From Ceratothoa steindachneri (Eukaryota; Arthropoda; Malacostraca; Isopoda; Cymothoidae), in assembly GCA_963969495.1 (NCBI GenBank), contig OZ018321.1, positions 107,150,557 through 107,214,556 of the forward strand: a stretch of 64,000 bases of DNA, given 5' to 3'. Numbering within the stretch: position 1 is the first letter of the stretch; the number at the start of each line of letters is the position of its first letter. The translations under genes were made by a program, and so were the position numbers. Of the stretch, positions 22,961 through 32,172 are shown piece by piece. Below the pieces are notes generated by a model that ran no database searches, was not told the origin of the DNA, and worked only from the letters and a program-made list of their open reading frames with translations.

Positions 22961-25276
22961 CCTCGAATTGAAGACCCTCACGGGAATGGCCGTACGCTTC
23001 ACGGGGGCAGAACCCCGGGCGCTGTTGGCCGGACAAAGCGCTGAAGGCGCTGTCGCCTTCGAGGACTTATTGGGGGAGGTTGGGCTCGCCATGCGAGTCT
23101 TTTCCTCCCTCCGCCTCGAAACCTTAGGCGGGCGTTGCGGCTTCGGAGGCGGGGGGCCCTCTTTTCGAGGAACCACCGTCTCCGAGCCACTCGCTCCACC
23201 TCGGGGCGTGGGCGAAGGGGCCGAAGCTCCTTTGTTGCTGTCCTCCTTTCGGGGAACAGCTTTAGGAACACCGGAAGATGGCCTAGCGACCATCTTCAGG
23301 GGTGTTGCCTCCTGTGAGTCTAACGACTCGGTGGAGGCGCGTGGCCGTTTCGCTTTACGGGAAACGGTCAAGCTGGGGGAAGAGGGGGGAGCCCTGGTTT
23401 TAGCCGGGGCAGGGTATGAACCCTTTTTGCCGCCAGCTTTACCAGGGGAGCGCCCAGGTTGGGTAGAGCCCGCAGAAGGGCTCCGAATGGGCGTGGAAAC
23501 AACCGTGCTCGTTGGCCTGGATGGGCCAGGAGCAAAGGGTGCCTTTCTAACTATTGAGGCATATGACGTCCCAGGCAGAGCCGGGCGCGCCAGGACCAAG
23601 TCCTTTGCCTCGCGGAATGAGAGTCGATCCTGGGCCTGAACGGCCAGGATTTCTTTCTCAAGGAGATATGCACCACATTGCTTCGAAGAAGCAGGGTGCG
23701 GCTCTCCGCAATTGACACACTTGGCCACACACGATTTGGACTTATCGTGTGCGACCTTGGAGCAATTTACACATACTTCAGGTGACCCCGACTTTGCACG
23801 TCTACATGAGCGATTCGTATGGCCGAAGTGGTGACAGTAATAGCACCGCCGCGGCAGTGGCACGAATGCCTTCACGCGGTAACGGTACCAACCTGCACGC
23901 ACCGACTCAGGGAGCTTGTCACAGTCGAACGTGACGAAGAGTGTAGGGGTGGGTCTCCAAGCCCCTCCCTGTTTTCTCATCACACGTTCGACCTTGACCG
24001 CCCCATGGTCGGCCAGCTCTAGGGTGATGTCCTCAATGGAGTAGTCAACGAGTTCCCTCGCATAAACTACTCCTTTCACAAAGTTCATGGTAGAGTGCGG
24101 CGTCACACTCAGCGGGGTGCCATGAAGTGTCCGAAGAGCACTTATCTTGGCCACCTCGGCGGGATTCGCCGCATTCACCAGAAGGCTCCCGTCCGAGAAA
24201 CGGGTTACCTTCGGCTCTCTACCAATTGCACTAGCTAATCCTCTCCTCTGATGGATCATGTTGCCCTTGGACAACATGGTGCCATCAGTGGAGCGAATAA
24301 CAAGGAAGCGTTTGAAGCCAGCGGGCTCGAAAATGCCAGGTAACCTCTGAATGAGGGGCCCCGATGTCATCGAGGCTCCGCCCTGTGCACTTTTGGTCTT
24401 TGTCATCATCAGGAGCTCCGTACCCGGGGAAGCAGAGGGCCCGGATGTGCCGATCTTGGCTTGGTCGCTTGCCAAAGTGGAAGCAGATCCATCCGTCCCC
24501 ATGGCCCCCGCGGATTGAGAGGAGCCCCAAGTCTGCTTCGTCTTTTTGGCCTTTTTCATCCTTTTCTTTTTTGGAGAGGAGGGCGGGGAATGAACCCGCT
24601 TCTCACCCCCGCCGGTAGAAGCCCCCAGGCCAGATGGACCGGCCTCAGCCAGGTCCTTCTCCGAAATGGAGAAGGTCCTGGTGGTCGCAGGGGCATCATC
24701 CGGAGGAGATCCCTCCCCTCCTTGTACTGCCTGAGAATCCACAGCCGTTTGATGAGGACCTTGCATAGGGGCGGATTCGGGTTCGGTGCTTGGCGCCGAG
24801 CCCGGATTCCCCCCCATGGAAGGCCCTACCTTCTGAGGCTGGTTTTCCTCAAGGACCATGTCTATCACAGGAGGGGCCTCCAGTTGGCCATCCCCTCCCA
24901 GGACATCGCAGGTCCCCTTGGCAGCGTCATAAGTCTTTAGTGGGGAGGCACAGGCCTTGACCCCGGCAAGGTTTAATATTTTTGCCAGCAGGTCTTTTGA
25001 GGGAAGCGACCGAAGGGACCTGGCTTCCCTCTCCCCCCTAAGGGGGTTTGCCCTACCGAGCCGCTTGTACGAGGGGCGGTCGGCAATGGGCTGCCTGCTG
25101 GCTTTCTTGGCAGTCCCCTTAGAAAGCAAATGAGGGACTGCCACTGGAGATAGGGAGGTGCCCGAAAGCACCTCCAGAGAAGGGGGTGAGGGGGAGTCCC
25201 CTACACCCGTAGGCGTAGGAGAGGAGTAAGCCTCCTCTCCGATTAAAGAGGTATGGAGGGTCCCCTGCGCAAGCAC
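22934..25276 (-). CDS. LINE copy 2 ORF1: gag-like RNA-binding protein with CCHC knuckles
   Basis: Intact frame of 780 codons. The N-terminal half is Pro/Ser/Gly-rich and probably disordered. A lysine-rich patch (SPKKKRMKKAKKTKQ, about 230-245) looks like a nuclear localisation signal. A folded domain around GIFEPAGFKRFLVIRS (about 315-450) matches the core of I-type ORF1 proteins. CCHC knuckles follow at about 474-535 (CYYCHHFGHTNRSC, CVNCSK, CVNCGEPHP). The basic, Pro-rich tail overlaps the ORF2 start by several tens of bases. It should coat LINE RNA in the ribonucleoprotein. Copies 1 and 3 hold broken versions. Confidence 0.9.
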   Translation of the reverse strand: MLAQGTLHTSLIGEEAYSSPTPTGVGDSPSPPSLEVLSGTSLSPVAVPHLLSKGTAKKASRQPIADRPSYKRLGRANPLRGEREARSLRSLPSKDLLAKILNLAGVKACASPLKTYDAAKGTCDVLGGDGQLEAPPVIDMVLEENQPQKVGPSMGGNPGSAPSTEPESAPMQGPHQTAVDSQAVQGGEGSPPDDAPATTRTFSISEKDLAEAGPSGLGASTGGGEKRVHSPPSSPKKKRMKKAKKTKQTWGSSQSAGAMGTDGSASTLASDQAKIGTSGPSASPGTELLMMTKTKSAQGGASMTSGPLIQRLPGIFEPAGFKRFLVIRSTDGTMLSKGNMIHQRRGLASAIGREPKVTRFSDGSLLVNAANPAEVAKISALRTLHGTPLSVTPHSTMNFVKGVVYARELVDYSIEDITLELADHGAVKVERVMRKQGGAWRPTPTLFVTFDCDKLPESVRAGWYRYRVKAFVPLPRRCYYCHHFGHTNRSCRRAKSGSPEVCVNCSKVAHDKSKSCVAKCVNCGEPHPASSKQCGAYLLEKEILAVQAQDRLSFREAKDLVLARPALPGTSYASIVRKAPFAPGPSRPTSTVVSTPIRSPSAGSTQPGRSPGKAGGKKGSYPAPAKTRAPPSSPSLTVSRKAKRPRASTESLDSQEATPLKMVARPSSGVPKAVPRKEDSNKGASAPSPTPRGGASGSETVVPRKEGPPPPKPQRPPKVSRRREEKTRMASPTSPNKSSKATAPSALCPANSARGSAPVKRTAIPVRVFNSRRAPASPPS

Positions 25277-25910
25277 AGGGGGGGGGGACCTCCATCTTTT
25301 CTGTGGAGCTGCACGAGGGCGGCTCCGTTGTTTTAGGGGGAATTAAGGGGAGATGGTTTTTTTTTTCATCATTGGGCATGGTGACCCTCTTTGTTTTACG
25401 GGACACAATCGCTCACCACCTCTTGCAGTAGCCCGCACTGCAAGAGGTGCTTACAGGCCCGGCAGAGCCAGGCGCCGCCATTTGGGACCACCCCTCCAGC
25501 CTGGTGGCCTGGCAGTCCTTCGGCATGGCGGCTCCACCTTAGACACGGCGTAAAACAGATAAAATGTGAAGAGGAGAGGAAAAGGGATGTGAGGAAGGTA
25601 TGGGTGGGGATGAAGCAGGTTGTTAAAAAAACCCCATCCCGAACCAGAGCTGAGGGGTTAGGGAACAATGTCCCCTCCCCCCTCAGCCCCCATCCGGGGT
25701 GGTTGGCTTGAGAAGAAGGTCAGCATTCTACCCTGTGAAATTAGAGGCTGACCAGAGAAAGTTGTGGGAGAGGTTGTATGAAAAGCGACGAGGTAGGGGA
25801 GAAATCGGGCTATCTGAAGGAAGGAAGAGAGGCTAAGCTGGGGCCGGACGGAGCGCTGGATCCCGTCAGCACGGCGGCCAGGATGGCAAATCACCGCGCC
25901 CCTTACGGGG
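25277..25910 (-). promoter_or_regulatory. 5' UTR and likely internal promoter region of LINE copy 2
   Basis: About 630 bp between the element start and the ORF1 ATG used here, GC-rich, with no convincing ORF. Minus-strand frames at 25396-25668 and 25658-25894 are short and without similarity I recognise. I-type LINEs promote transcription from within this region. That is family knowledge and no motif is seen directly. Confidence 0.45.
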
Positions 25911-25923
25911 TCTAGGAGGACTA
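25911..25923. repeat. Right target-site duplication of LINE copy 2
   Basis: TCTAGGAGGACTA matches the copy at 19020-19032. The L2-like sequence continues for only a few bases beyond it. Confidence 0.9.
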
Positions 25924-25964
25924 GAATGAATGTACAACCCCTATTGGCAGCTCTAGGTAAACTG

Positions 25965-26280
25965 TCTGAAACATTAAGAAGAGCGGTTTCAGCAGAAGTG
26001 GCAGATGACTTTTAACCTTAAAAAATGCAGTATTAACTTGGGAACAGATAATAGAGAATTTAGCTATGGAATGGATGGGTATTGACTGAATTCAGTTGAG
26101 GATGAGAAGGACTTAGACGTAGTTGTAGCTTGGTCACTGGTTTCGCTGCAGTTGTATTGAGGCAAAAAGAGGAAAGACAAAAGTAAAGAGGTCATCCATA
26201 AACTCTTACAACTTGTATGTCAGGCCACATTTAGAGTACTGTATACAAGCATGGTCACTACATGGATATGACAGGTCAGC
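25965..26280 (+). pseudogene. CR1-type LINE fragment, right part (resumes after the L2 insertion)
   Basis: The plus strand gives KWQMTFNLKKC near 26000, DNREFSYGMDGY near 26047, VEDEKDLDVV near 26097 and YVRPHLEYCIQAWS near 26215-26256. This is collinear with LINE B RT and follows directly on the residues that end at 17120. Stops and indels are present. Confidence 0.75.
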
Positions 26281-26284
26281 TGTC

Positions 26285-26600
26285 TCTGCAGTTTCAGCTG
26301 CAGAAAATTGCAAAAGGATACAGTATTTTGCCCTGACTAAGAGGTTTTTGTTTGAGCCAATGGCCATTGAAAATAGTGGAGTCTTTGGATCTTCAAGTGC
26401 ACAGATAATTAAAGAAATAGGTTCTCTTCTCAGGGAGACTATGGGTGACCCTGAGGAGGCTGGATGGTTCAAACAGAGACTAAGTATTGCTGTTTAGTGG
26501 GGCAATGCAATTAGTATATTGAATGGGGTCCGAGTTGCTCATGGTCTGGGCCTAGACTTTGTCCCATGGACTTCATCTATTCCTTTGTCTCTGTCTTTCT
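26285..26600 (+). pseudogene. Fragment of a different RT-associated C-terminal protein
   Basis: The second half of the open frame 26213-26497 (FEPMAIENSGVFGSSS and EEAGWFKQRLSIAV) does not match CR1. It resembles a conserved tail seen after RT in some invertebrate retroelements, where a variable-length helical region ends in QRLSxAxxRGN. The following bases read RGNAISIL after a stop. I cannot name the family. The open frame therefore fuses two unrelated elements. Confidence 0.45.
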
Positions 26601-27064
26601 CGAGTAAATAAAGGTTCTTGGACCCGAGCTTTTCTTAACCATACCCCATCTGGGGATGTGACGCTAGGCCACTTCACCTTGTGCTTGTGAGCTTTAAAAG
26701 GGAGCTTTAAAAAAAAAATGTCCACTTCAAGAGCAGATCTATGTCAAAGTTTTTTGCTCTTTTGCCTTTAAATTTGGTAATTTGGTAAAGTGAGGGCCAG
26801 AGAGTGCCAAGGTAAGCACTATGGGCCCTGAAAATGGTCAATGCCTGTTAAGTTTCTATGCCCTAGGGCTTAAGTGAGATGGGTCAAAAGACTGTGGTTG
26901 CTGGGCCAACTCAGCAATCTAAAAAGAAAGAAAGAGGCTGTGTTAGTATATAAGGGAGGAGACAGGTTATATTCTGTGTAGCTGACCAGTTTTGGTCAGA
27001 AAGGACTGGAGTCTGTGTGAAACTGTTTGGCGGATTGAGGGAGGGTAGCCAACTCCATTTAGAT
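26601..27064. other. No gene seen
   Basis: Unremarkable sequence with a short A run near 26710. It ends with ATTTAGAT, the proposed left target duplication of the hAT element. Confidence 0.4.
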
Positions 27065-27100
27065 CAGTGGTTCTCAACTGTGGCCACATGGCCCCTAGGG
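27065..27100 (+). repeat. Left terminal inverted repeat of the hAT element
   Basis: CAGTGGTTCTCAAC followed by a GGCCAC/GGCCCC region. It pairs with the right end at 46690-46772, which contains GGGGCCACG and GGTTGAGAACCACTG. Confidence 0.75.
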
Positions 27101-27213
27101 TGCCATGTAACATTACTAGGCATCCACACACATAAAATAATGAATTGGGGTCCACAGGGATATTTTGGTTGGCCATAGAGGAATTCTAATTCAGAAGTTT
27201 TTATTACTGAGAA

Positions 27214-27224
27214 TGGAGAGAGAA

Positions 27225-27256
<32 letters not shown>

Positions 27257-27267
27257 AGAGAGGAAGA

Positions 27268-27299
<32 letters not shown>

Positions 27300-27375
27300 A
27301 AGAGAGAAAGAGAGAGAGAAAGAGAGAGAGGAAGAGAGAGATAAAGAGAAAAAGAGAGTGGGGGAGGGGGAGGGG
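27214..27375. repeat. (GA)n/(GAAA)n microsatellite
   Basis: About 160 bp of GAGAGA with interspersed GAAAGA units, in the hAT 5' region. Confidence 0.95.
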
Positions 27376-27515
27376 GGGGATTATGGTACCTTGTGCTTAT
27401 GAAGTACTGTTGAATGCCAATTTGTGTTTTCAAATATTAACTTTCGCTATTGATAATTTAGGACCAGTAAAAAAAAAACAATGAAATTTTATAACACCAT
27501 TTTTTTCATATATTT

Positions 27516-27524
<9 letters not shown>

Positions 27525-27598
<74 letters not shown>
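27525..27598. repeat. (AT)n microsatellite
   Basis: About 74 bp of AT repeats in the hAT 5' region. Confidence 0.95.
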
Positions 27599-27599
<1 letters not shown>

Positions 27600-27600
<1 letters not shown>

Positions 27601-28390
27601 TCGTTCAAATTATTTATTAGTATCAATTTTTAATTTCTATTAATGCTCTCAATAGAAAACATTATTTGGCAACCTCTTGCCTCCGGCTCCAACTCATACA
27701 GATACACAGTGTGAACTCATGAAGAATTCATGTAAATTTTTTTCAGTTTTAATTGTTCGTAAAATGTGTTTTGGTGTTTAATGAGTAAGTTATGTACTTC
27801 TTATGTAATTCTTAGAGATGGGATTAAACATATCAAAATAATAGCATTCCTAGGAAGTTCTTCACAAACTTAATAAGCCTGGAACCCTTCATTCCAATTG
27901 ATTATAATAATGAACTCCATCAATTAGATTTGAATCAAAGCAAGGAGTAATTATTGACTCCTGGATTTACTAAATTATTATATTATACTATTTTATACTA
28001 TTATGATAGTTTGTATTATGGTATAATATAGCGTATCATAATTATTGTATCATCTTATATCGTATGGTATTGCATCAAATATTATATCATATATCATAAT
28101 GATGTTGAGCTATGTCATATCATATTATATTACTTTATGTCGTGTCATGTTATGTCACAAATATCAACACGTGCGTGTGAAATTAATCTTCAATACACTC
28201 CCTCACACACTGAAACATAATTCATTCATGACGTACATTCTGATCCAGAGAAATGGTAATAGTGCCCAATATATTGTACTTGAGGTACCACAAAGTTAAA
28301 TATGTTAAATTGGATGTTTAGTTAAATTACTCATGATTATTGGCCTCTTCACGCCATATAATTGCAATGGTTTATTTTAAAATGTCTTCT
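27600..28390. other. hAT 5' region without coding signal
   Basis: AT-rich. The stretch 27960-28150 is a degenerate tandem of TATCATAT/TATACTAT-like words. The small open frame at 28045-28299 lies largely in that repeat. Confidence 0.5.
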
Positions 28391-28426
28391 CTCTCCATCT
28401 CCCTCTTTCTCTCTCTCTCTTTCTTT

Positions 28427-28522
<96 letters not shown>
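28391..28522. repeat. (CT)n followed by (TA)n microsatellite
   Basis: About 38 bp of CT-rich repeat and then about 94 bp of pure TA. Poly Tyr-Ile frames on both strands are artefacts. Confidence 0.95.
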
Positions 28523-28523
<1 letters not shown>

Positions 28524-28710
28524 TGTACTTTAAGCAAAAAGTGACAAAATTATCATACCTATTTCACCTTAAAATATCAAGGTCACTCACTTCTCTCTGT
28601 ATTTGTTGCAAATTTATCTTTTAGTTTTGTTAACAAATTACATATAATTCTTAACTATAAACTGTAATATATGCTATAACAGCTTCTGCATATATTTTTA
28701 CAGATAACCC

Positions 28711-29593
28711 ATGGTGGCGCTAACAAAGAAGAGGAGCCAAAAGTATTCTGTTGAATATTTGTCTTACAGATTTATTCCATCACCACAGAATGCAACAAAA
28801 CCAATGTGCCTCACATGCATGGATGTACTTTCAAATGCAAGCATGAGACCTTGTAAACTTAAAATACATCTGGAAACCAAGCACAACGAAAAGAAAGACG
28901 AATCAGAAGAATACTTTAGAAAACTCTGTGATGATTTTCAAGCAAGGAAAACAGTGGTTCAAGTGTTTAACAGCCAAGTAAGCAAACTAAATGATGGTTT
29001 ATTGGCATCTTATTACATTAGCAAAATAATAGCAAAGGCTGGAAAACCCCATAATATTGGTGAAACAGTAATTTTGCCAGCAGTGTCTGTTATAATTTCA
29101 TCAGTTCTGAAACAAAGTGCAAGTGAAGTCACTAATTCCATCCCATTAAGCAACTCATCTGTGTCACGATGCATTGATGAAAAGGCAGAGGAGGTTGAAA
29201 AGCAATTAATAGCTAATTTGCAAGTAAAACAGTTTGCTCTTCAGCTTGAAGAATCAATATTAAGAGATAATGAAGTAATTCTACTAACATATGTTAGATT
29301 TATGGATGATCAAGGACCCAGAGGGGAAATGCTTTTCGCCAGAAGTCTTAAGACAGAGACAAAAGGTGAAACAATTTTTAATGAAGTTGTTACATATTTC
29401 AAGGAAAGCAATATTCCACTCATAAACATAATGGCATGTGCTACTGATGGTGCATCGTCCATGACTGGCAGATACAAAGGTTTTATTGCACACTTGAAAC
29501 AAGCTGTCCCCGGAGTACTTTGCATACACTGTGTGATACACTGTCAACAGTTAGTAGCTAAGAAATTGGGTGGATGTTTACATGATGCCCTTA
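28711..29593 (+). pseudogene. hAT transposase, N-terminal two fifths (BED finger and first catalytic part)
   Basis: Starts MVALTKKRSQKYSVEY, just after a possible splice acceptor (TTTTTACAG near 28702). A BED-type zinc finger is visible as CLTCMD...HLETKH (about residues 33-59). The RNase H-like core contains ATDGASSMTGRYKGF (first catalytic Asp) and IHCVIHCQQLVAKKLGG, both typical of ZBED5/Buster-like hAT transposases, which cut and rejoin the transposon ends. The frame is clean but ends at 29607 in inserted DNA. The true continuation is at 44956: LHDAL at 29592 joins SVVIKVVNHIKS. Confidence 0.85.
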
Positions 29594-29968
29594 TGGGGTC
29601 AGAGTAAGTTATGGTACTCTCTTTCTAGTTTTGCAGGCTGGGTTTAAGTGATTATCAGCTTCCTTACAGGATGAAGGAAAAATATATATTTGTATCTGGA
29701 TTCTTTATTCCTGTATATTATAGCCGGAATAAGCTTTTAAAATGGTGAACAAGGAATATAATTTTTCTTATTAAAACAACAATAAATTTCCAGATTCTGA
29801 CTTGTTTTGATGATGATATATTTATTGGAAATAGTACAAGACATTATTATAAAATAAATTTATACAATGTAATAGTAATAGCGTTGAAAGATAGAAAAAA
29901 TTCGCTGAGAAGGGGAAGGATTTAGTGGAAGGCATAGGTATATATAGTGGGTTCTCCTGGAGCATGTC
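29594..29968. other. Left end of the composite insertion, nothing recognised
   Basis: 375 bp, AT-rich, beginning TGGGGTCAGAGTAAG. No coding, tail or repeat signal was found, and there is no match to the right end at 44600-44949. Confidence 0.5.
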
Positions 29969-30260
29969 ATAACATAACATAACATAATTTCACGGATGAC
30001 AAAAGCCACAAGGACCTATCAAAGGTCATCCACATCCATCCAAACCCACCCACAAAAAGCATCATCGCCAGGGAAAGACAAAATCAAAGTCCCCCACAAC
30101 ATAATACAACAGATGACAAAAGCCACAAGGGCCCATCATAGGTCATCCAAGTCAAACGGCCTCTTTTTTAAGGCACCCAAACTCTATCCAGGAGATTGCG
30201 TCCAGAAACAAGGGTATCACCAATCGAGGCTTGTCAAGAACTAAATCATGCAGCTATAGA
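29969..30260 (-). other. LINE B 3' UTR with two tandem tail units
   Basis: The unit CAAAAGCCACAAGG...CCTATCAAAGGTCATCC occurs at about 30000-30035 and again, altered, at about 30117-30150. The extreme 3' end is a (TTATG)n-like run. The same unit is amplified at 61160-61423. Confidence 0.65.
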
Positions 30261-30291
30261 TATATACAAACAATATTAATATATACAAAAC

Positions 30292-31410
30292 TTAGGAACC
30301 ATCACAACCTTCCCTCCCCATAAACTCATCCAACCTACTCTTAAATACATTTAAATTTGGACTACCTACTACCCTCCACAGCAATTTGTTCCAGAAGTCT
30401 ACCAATCTATTGGTGAAAAAATATTTTCTTAAATCCAGCCTACACCCTTGCTTTTTAATTTCCAAGTGGTGACCTCTAGTCTGATTTCCATCATCTAACC
30501 CAGAAAAAATTTTAAACAGCTCAATCATATCCCCTTTCACACACCTCCTTTTGAACGAGAACATATTTAATACCCTCAGTCTATCTATATATTCAAGGTG
30601 CCTCGAGGAAAGAATAATCTTTGTTGCCCTCTGTTGCACTGACTCGAGAAGGTTAATATCATGTCTAAAATGTGGGGACCATGCCTGTATACAGTACTCT
30701 AGATGTGGCCTAACATAAGAGTTATAGAGTTTAAGAATAACCTCCTTACTTTTGTAACTGACATTTCTCTTAATGAAACCCAGCACTCTATTTGCCATAT
30801 TTCTTGCTTCAATACACTGCTTAGAAAACCTTAATGACTTGTCTATTACTACTCCTAGATCTTTCTCATCCTCTACTGAGCTCAGCCAATGCCCATCCAT
30901 TTCATATTTAAATTCTCTATTATCTTTTCCCATGTTAATAACTTTGCACTTATCAAGGTTGAAAGTCATTTGCCACTTATGTGCCCAGGATAACAATTTA
31001 TTTAAATCCCCCTGCACTTTAAAATTATCATCAATATCTTTAACTACAGCTGCTAATTTGGTATCATCCACAAAAATTGACACTTTATTATTAACTGCCT
31101 CCCCAAGATCGTTTATATAGATGACAAATAATAATGAACCGAGAACTGATCCCTGAGGAACCCCACTGATAACATCCCTCCACTCTGACTTTACACCATT
31201 TAGCACTACCCTTTGCTTCCTGTCTTTCAGCCACTCAGCTATCCAATTTGAAACACCCCCACATATCCCAATCATTTTTAATTTATGAACTAGTCTCCTA
31301 TGTGGTACCTTATCAAATGCTTTACTAAAATCTAAGTAAATTATATCTACATTCTCTCCCTTATCTACTTGATCTGTTACAAACTCCAGAAAGTCTAGTA
31401 AATTAGTCAA
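30292..31410 (-). pseudogene. LINE B ORF2, reverse transcriptase C-terminal two thirds
   Basis: The minus strand has IIYLDFSKAFDKVPHRRL, GVPQGSVLG and FVDDTKL (the usual FADD box carries Val), then KWQMTFNLDKCKV, YVRPHLEYCIQAWSP and the C-terminal DFWNKLLWRVV. It is one continuous frame up to the insertion boundary. It joins the upstream part ending TQHGFRSGRSC at about 32180, since the sequence between belongs to the inserted LTR. A Val in the catalytic box may reduce activity or be an allowed variant. Confidence 0.85.
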
Positions 31411-31414
31411 ACGG

Positions 31415-32172
31415 TGTGGTGGAGCGAATGTGAGTGTGTGTAAAGGGGCCATTCTCCCACCCCTTTTCTAAGTACCCTCTCCCTCCCTCTGTAAGAATGT
31501 GTGTGTGAATGGGAATGGGTTTGGTTTTTGTTTGTTTGTTTTTTATTGATTAGCATGTTATTATAAATTTTTTTTTCTTATCTTTCCAGGCGCCATAATT
31601 TGGAAAGATAAGAGGGCAAGCACTTGTAAATTACCCCTGTAATTGAAGCTATAACTGTTATTATTATTATACCAAAGGCCATTAGTATAGGACAAGGGTT
31701 CCAGGCCATGTTCTGTCCTATTTGATTGTGTATAAAATAGTTTAGCTTTAACGAAGGAGGGCTTATTAGAGCCACACAACTCTAACAAGGTTACCTATCT
31801 TGGTCCAAGCTCGGAGGTGCAATTTTGAATACAAAAATTTTGTAAGTAAAGGGACTGTATAACGTGAGCCCATCTTTTGTTATTGATTGACTGTAGTAAC
31901 CCAAATTTTATTTGGGTTGTTTGATTCTTATTGTTCCTAAAATCAATTAATAATAATTATAAGTGGGACTTATTTATTTTTTCTGATATATATATATATA
32001 GGCTCATTGGGTGCACATTTACCCATATTTTTGTAAATATTGTATTTTTTTCGTGTTAGTAAAGGACTGTACATACAATCCGTTTCATTCTCCTTCGATT
32101 TCTCACGTCCGGATTAGTGTAGGAAGCGGGTTGGATCGATTGGGGTTAGTCTAAATTTTTCGGCCCGCTACA
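31415..32172 (-). repeat. 758-bp LTR-like insertion of the TGTAGCGGGC family
   Basis: The minus strand runs from TGTAGCGGGCCGAAAAATTT (32172) to CGCTCCACCACA (31415), so it has TG...CA ends. LINE B RT coding sequence flanks both sides. Flanking ACGG and ACAT are a poor 4-bp match. The first 141 bp are almost identical to 17535-17676. It could be a solo LTR or a small element with unequal ends. Confidence 0.6.

Larger units (their letters stand above)
19033..25910 (-). mobile_element. Full-length I/Nimb-like LINE (copy 2)
   Basis: A 6.88-kb minus-strand element lies between 13-bp duplications of TCTAGGAGGACTA. It starts CCCCGTAAGGGGCGCGG at the right end and finishes with a 3' run of about 17 A at the left end. 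It carries a 5' UTR, ORF1 with CCHC knuckles, and ORF2 with endonuclease, RT and RNase H. RNase H plus CCHC ORF1 places it in the I superfamily, and 'Nimb-like' is my best clade guess. It is GC-rich compared with the surrounding sequence. Damage is light: one nonsense codon, about two frameshifts in ORF2 and none in ORF1. Confidence 0.9.
17121..25927 (-). mobile_element. L2-like LINE, itself carrying three later insertions
   Basis: The minus-strand 3' end is an (AAT)n-type tail near 17121-17135. The body occurs in pieces at 17136-17534, 17677-18300 and 18858-19032, plus a few bases at 25911-25927. It is interrupted by a 142-bp LTR-like element, a 557-bp LTR and a 6.9-kb I/Nimb LINE. Removing these gives a 5'-truncated copy of about 1.2 kb. 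Confidence 0.75.

Noticed and set aside
22968..23639. Plus-strand 223-codon frame
   Set aside because: Antisense to the Pro/Gly-rich C-terminal region of LINE ORF1. Composition alone explains its length.
28340..28624. Open frames of alternating Ile-Tyr residues on both strands (also at 2074-2262, 44076-44366, 47645-47863 and 58975-59178)
   Set aside because: They are translations of (TA)n microsatellites and carry no protein signal.
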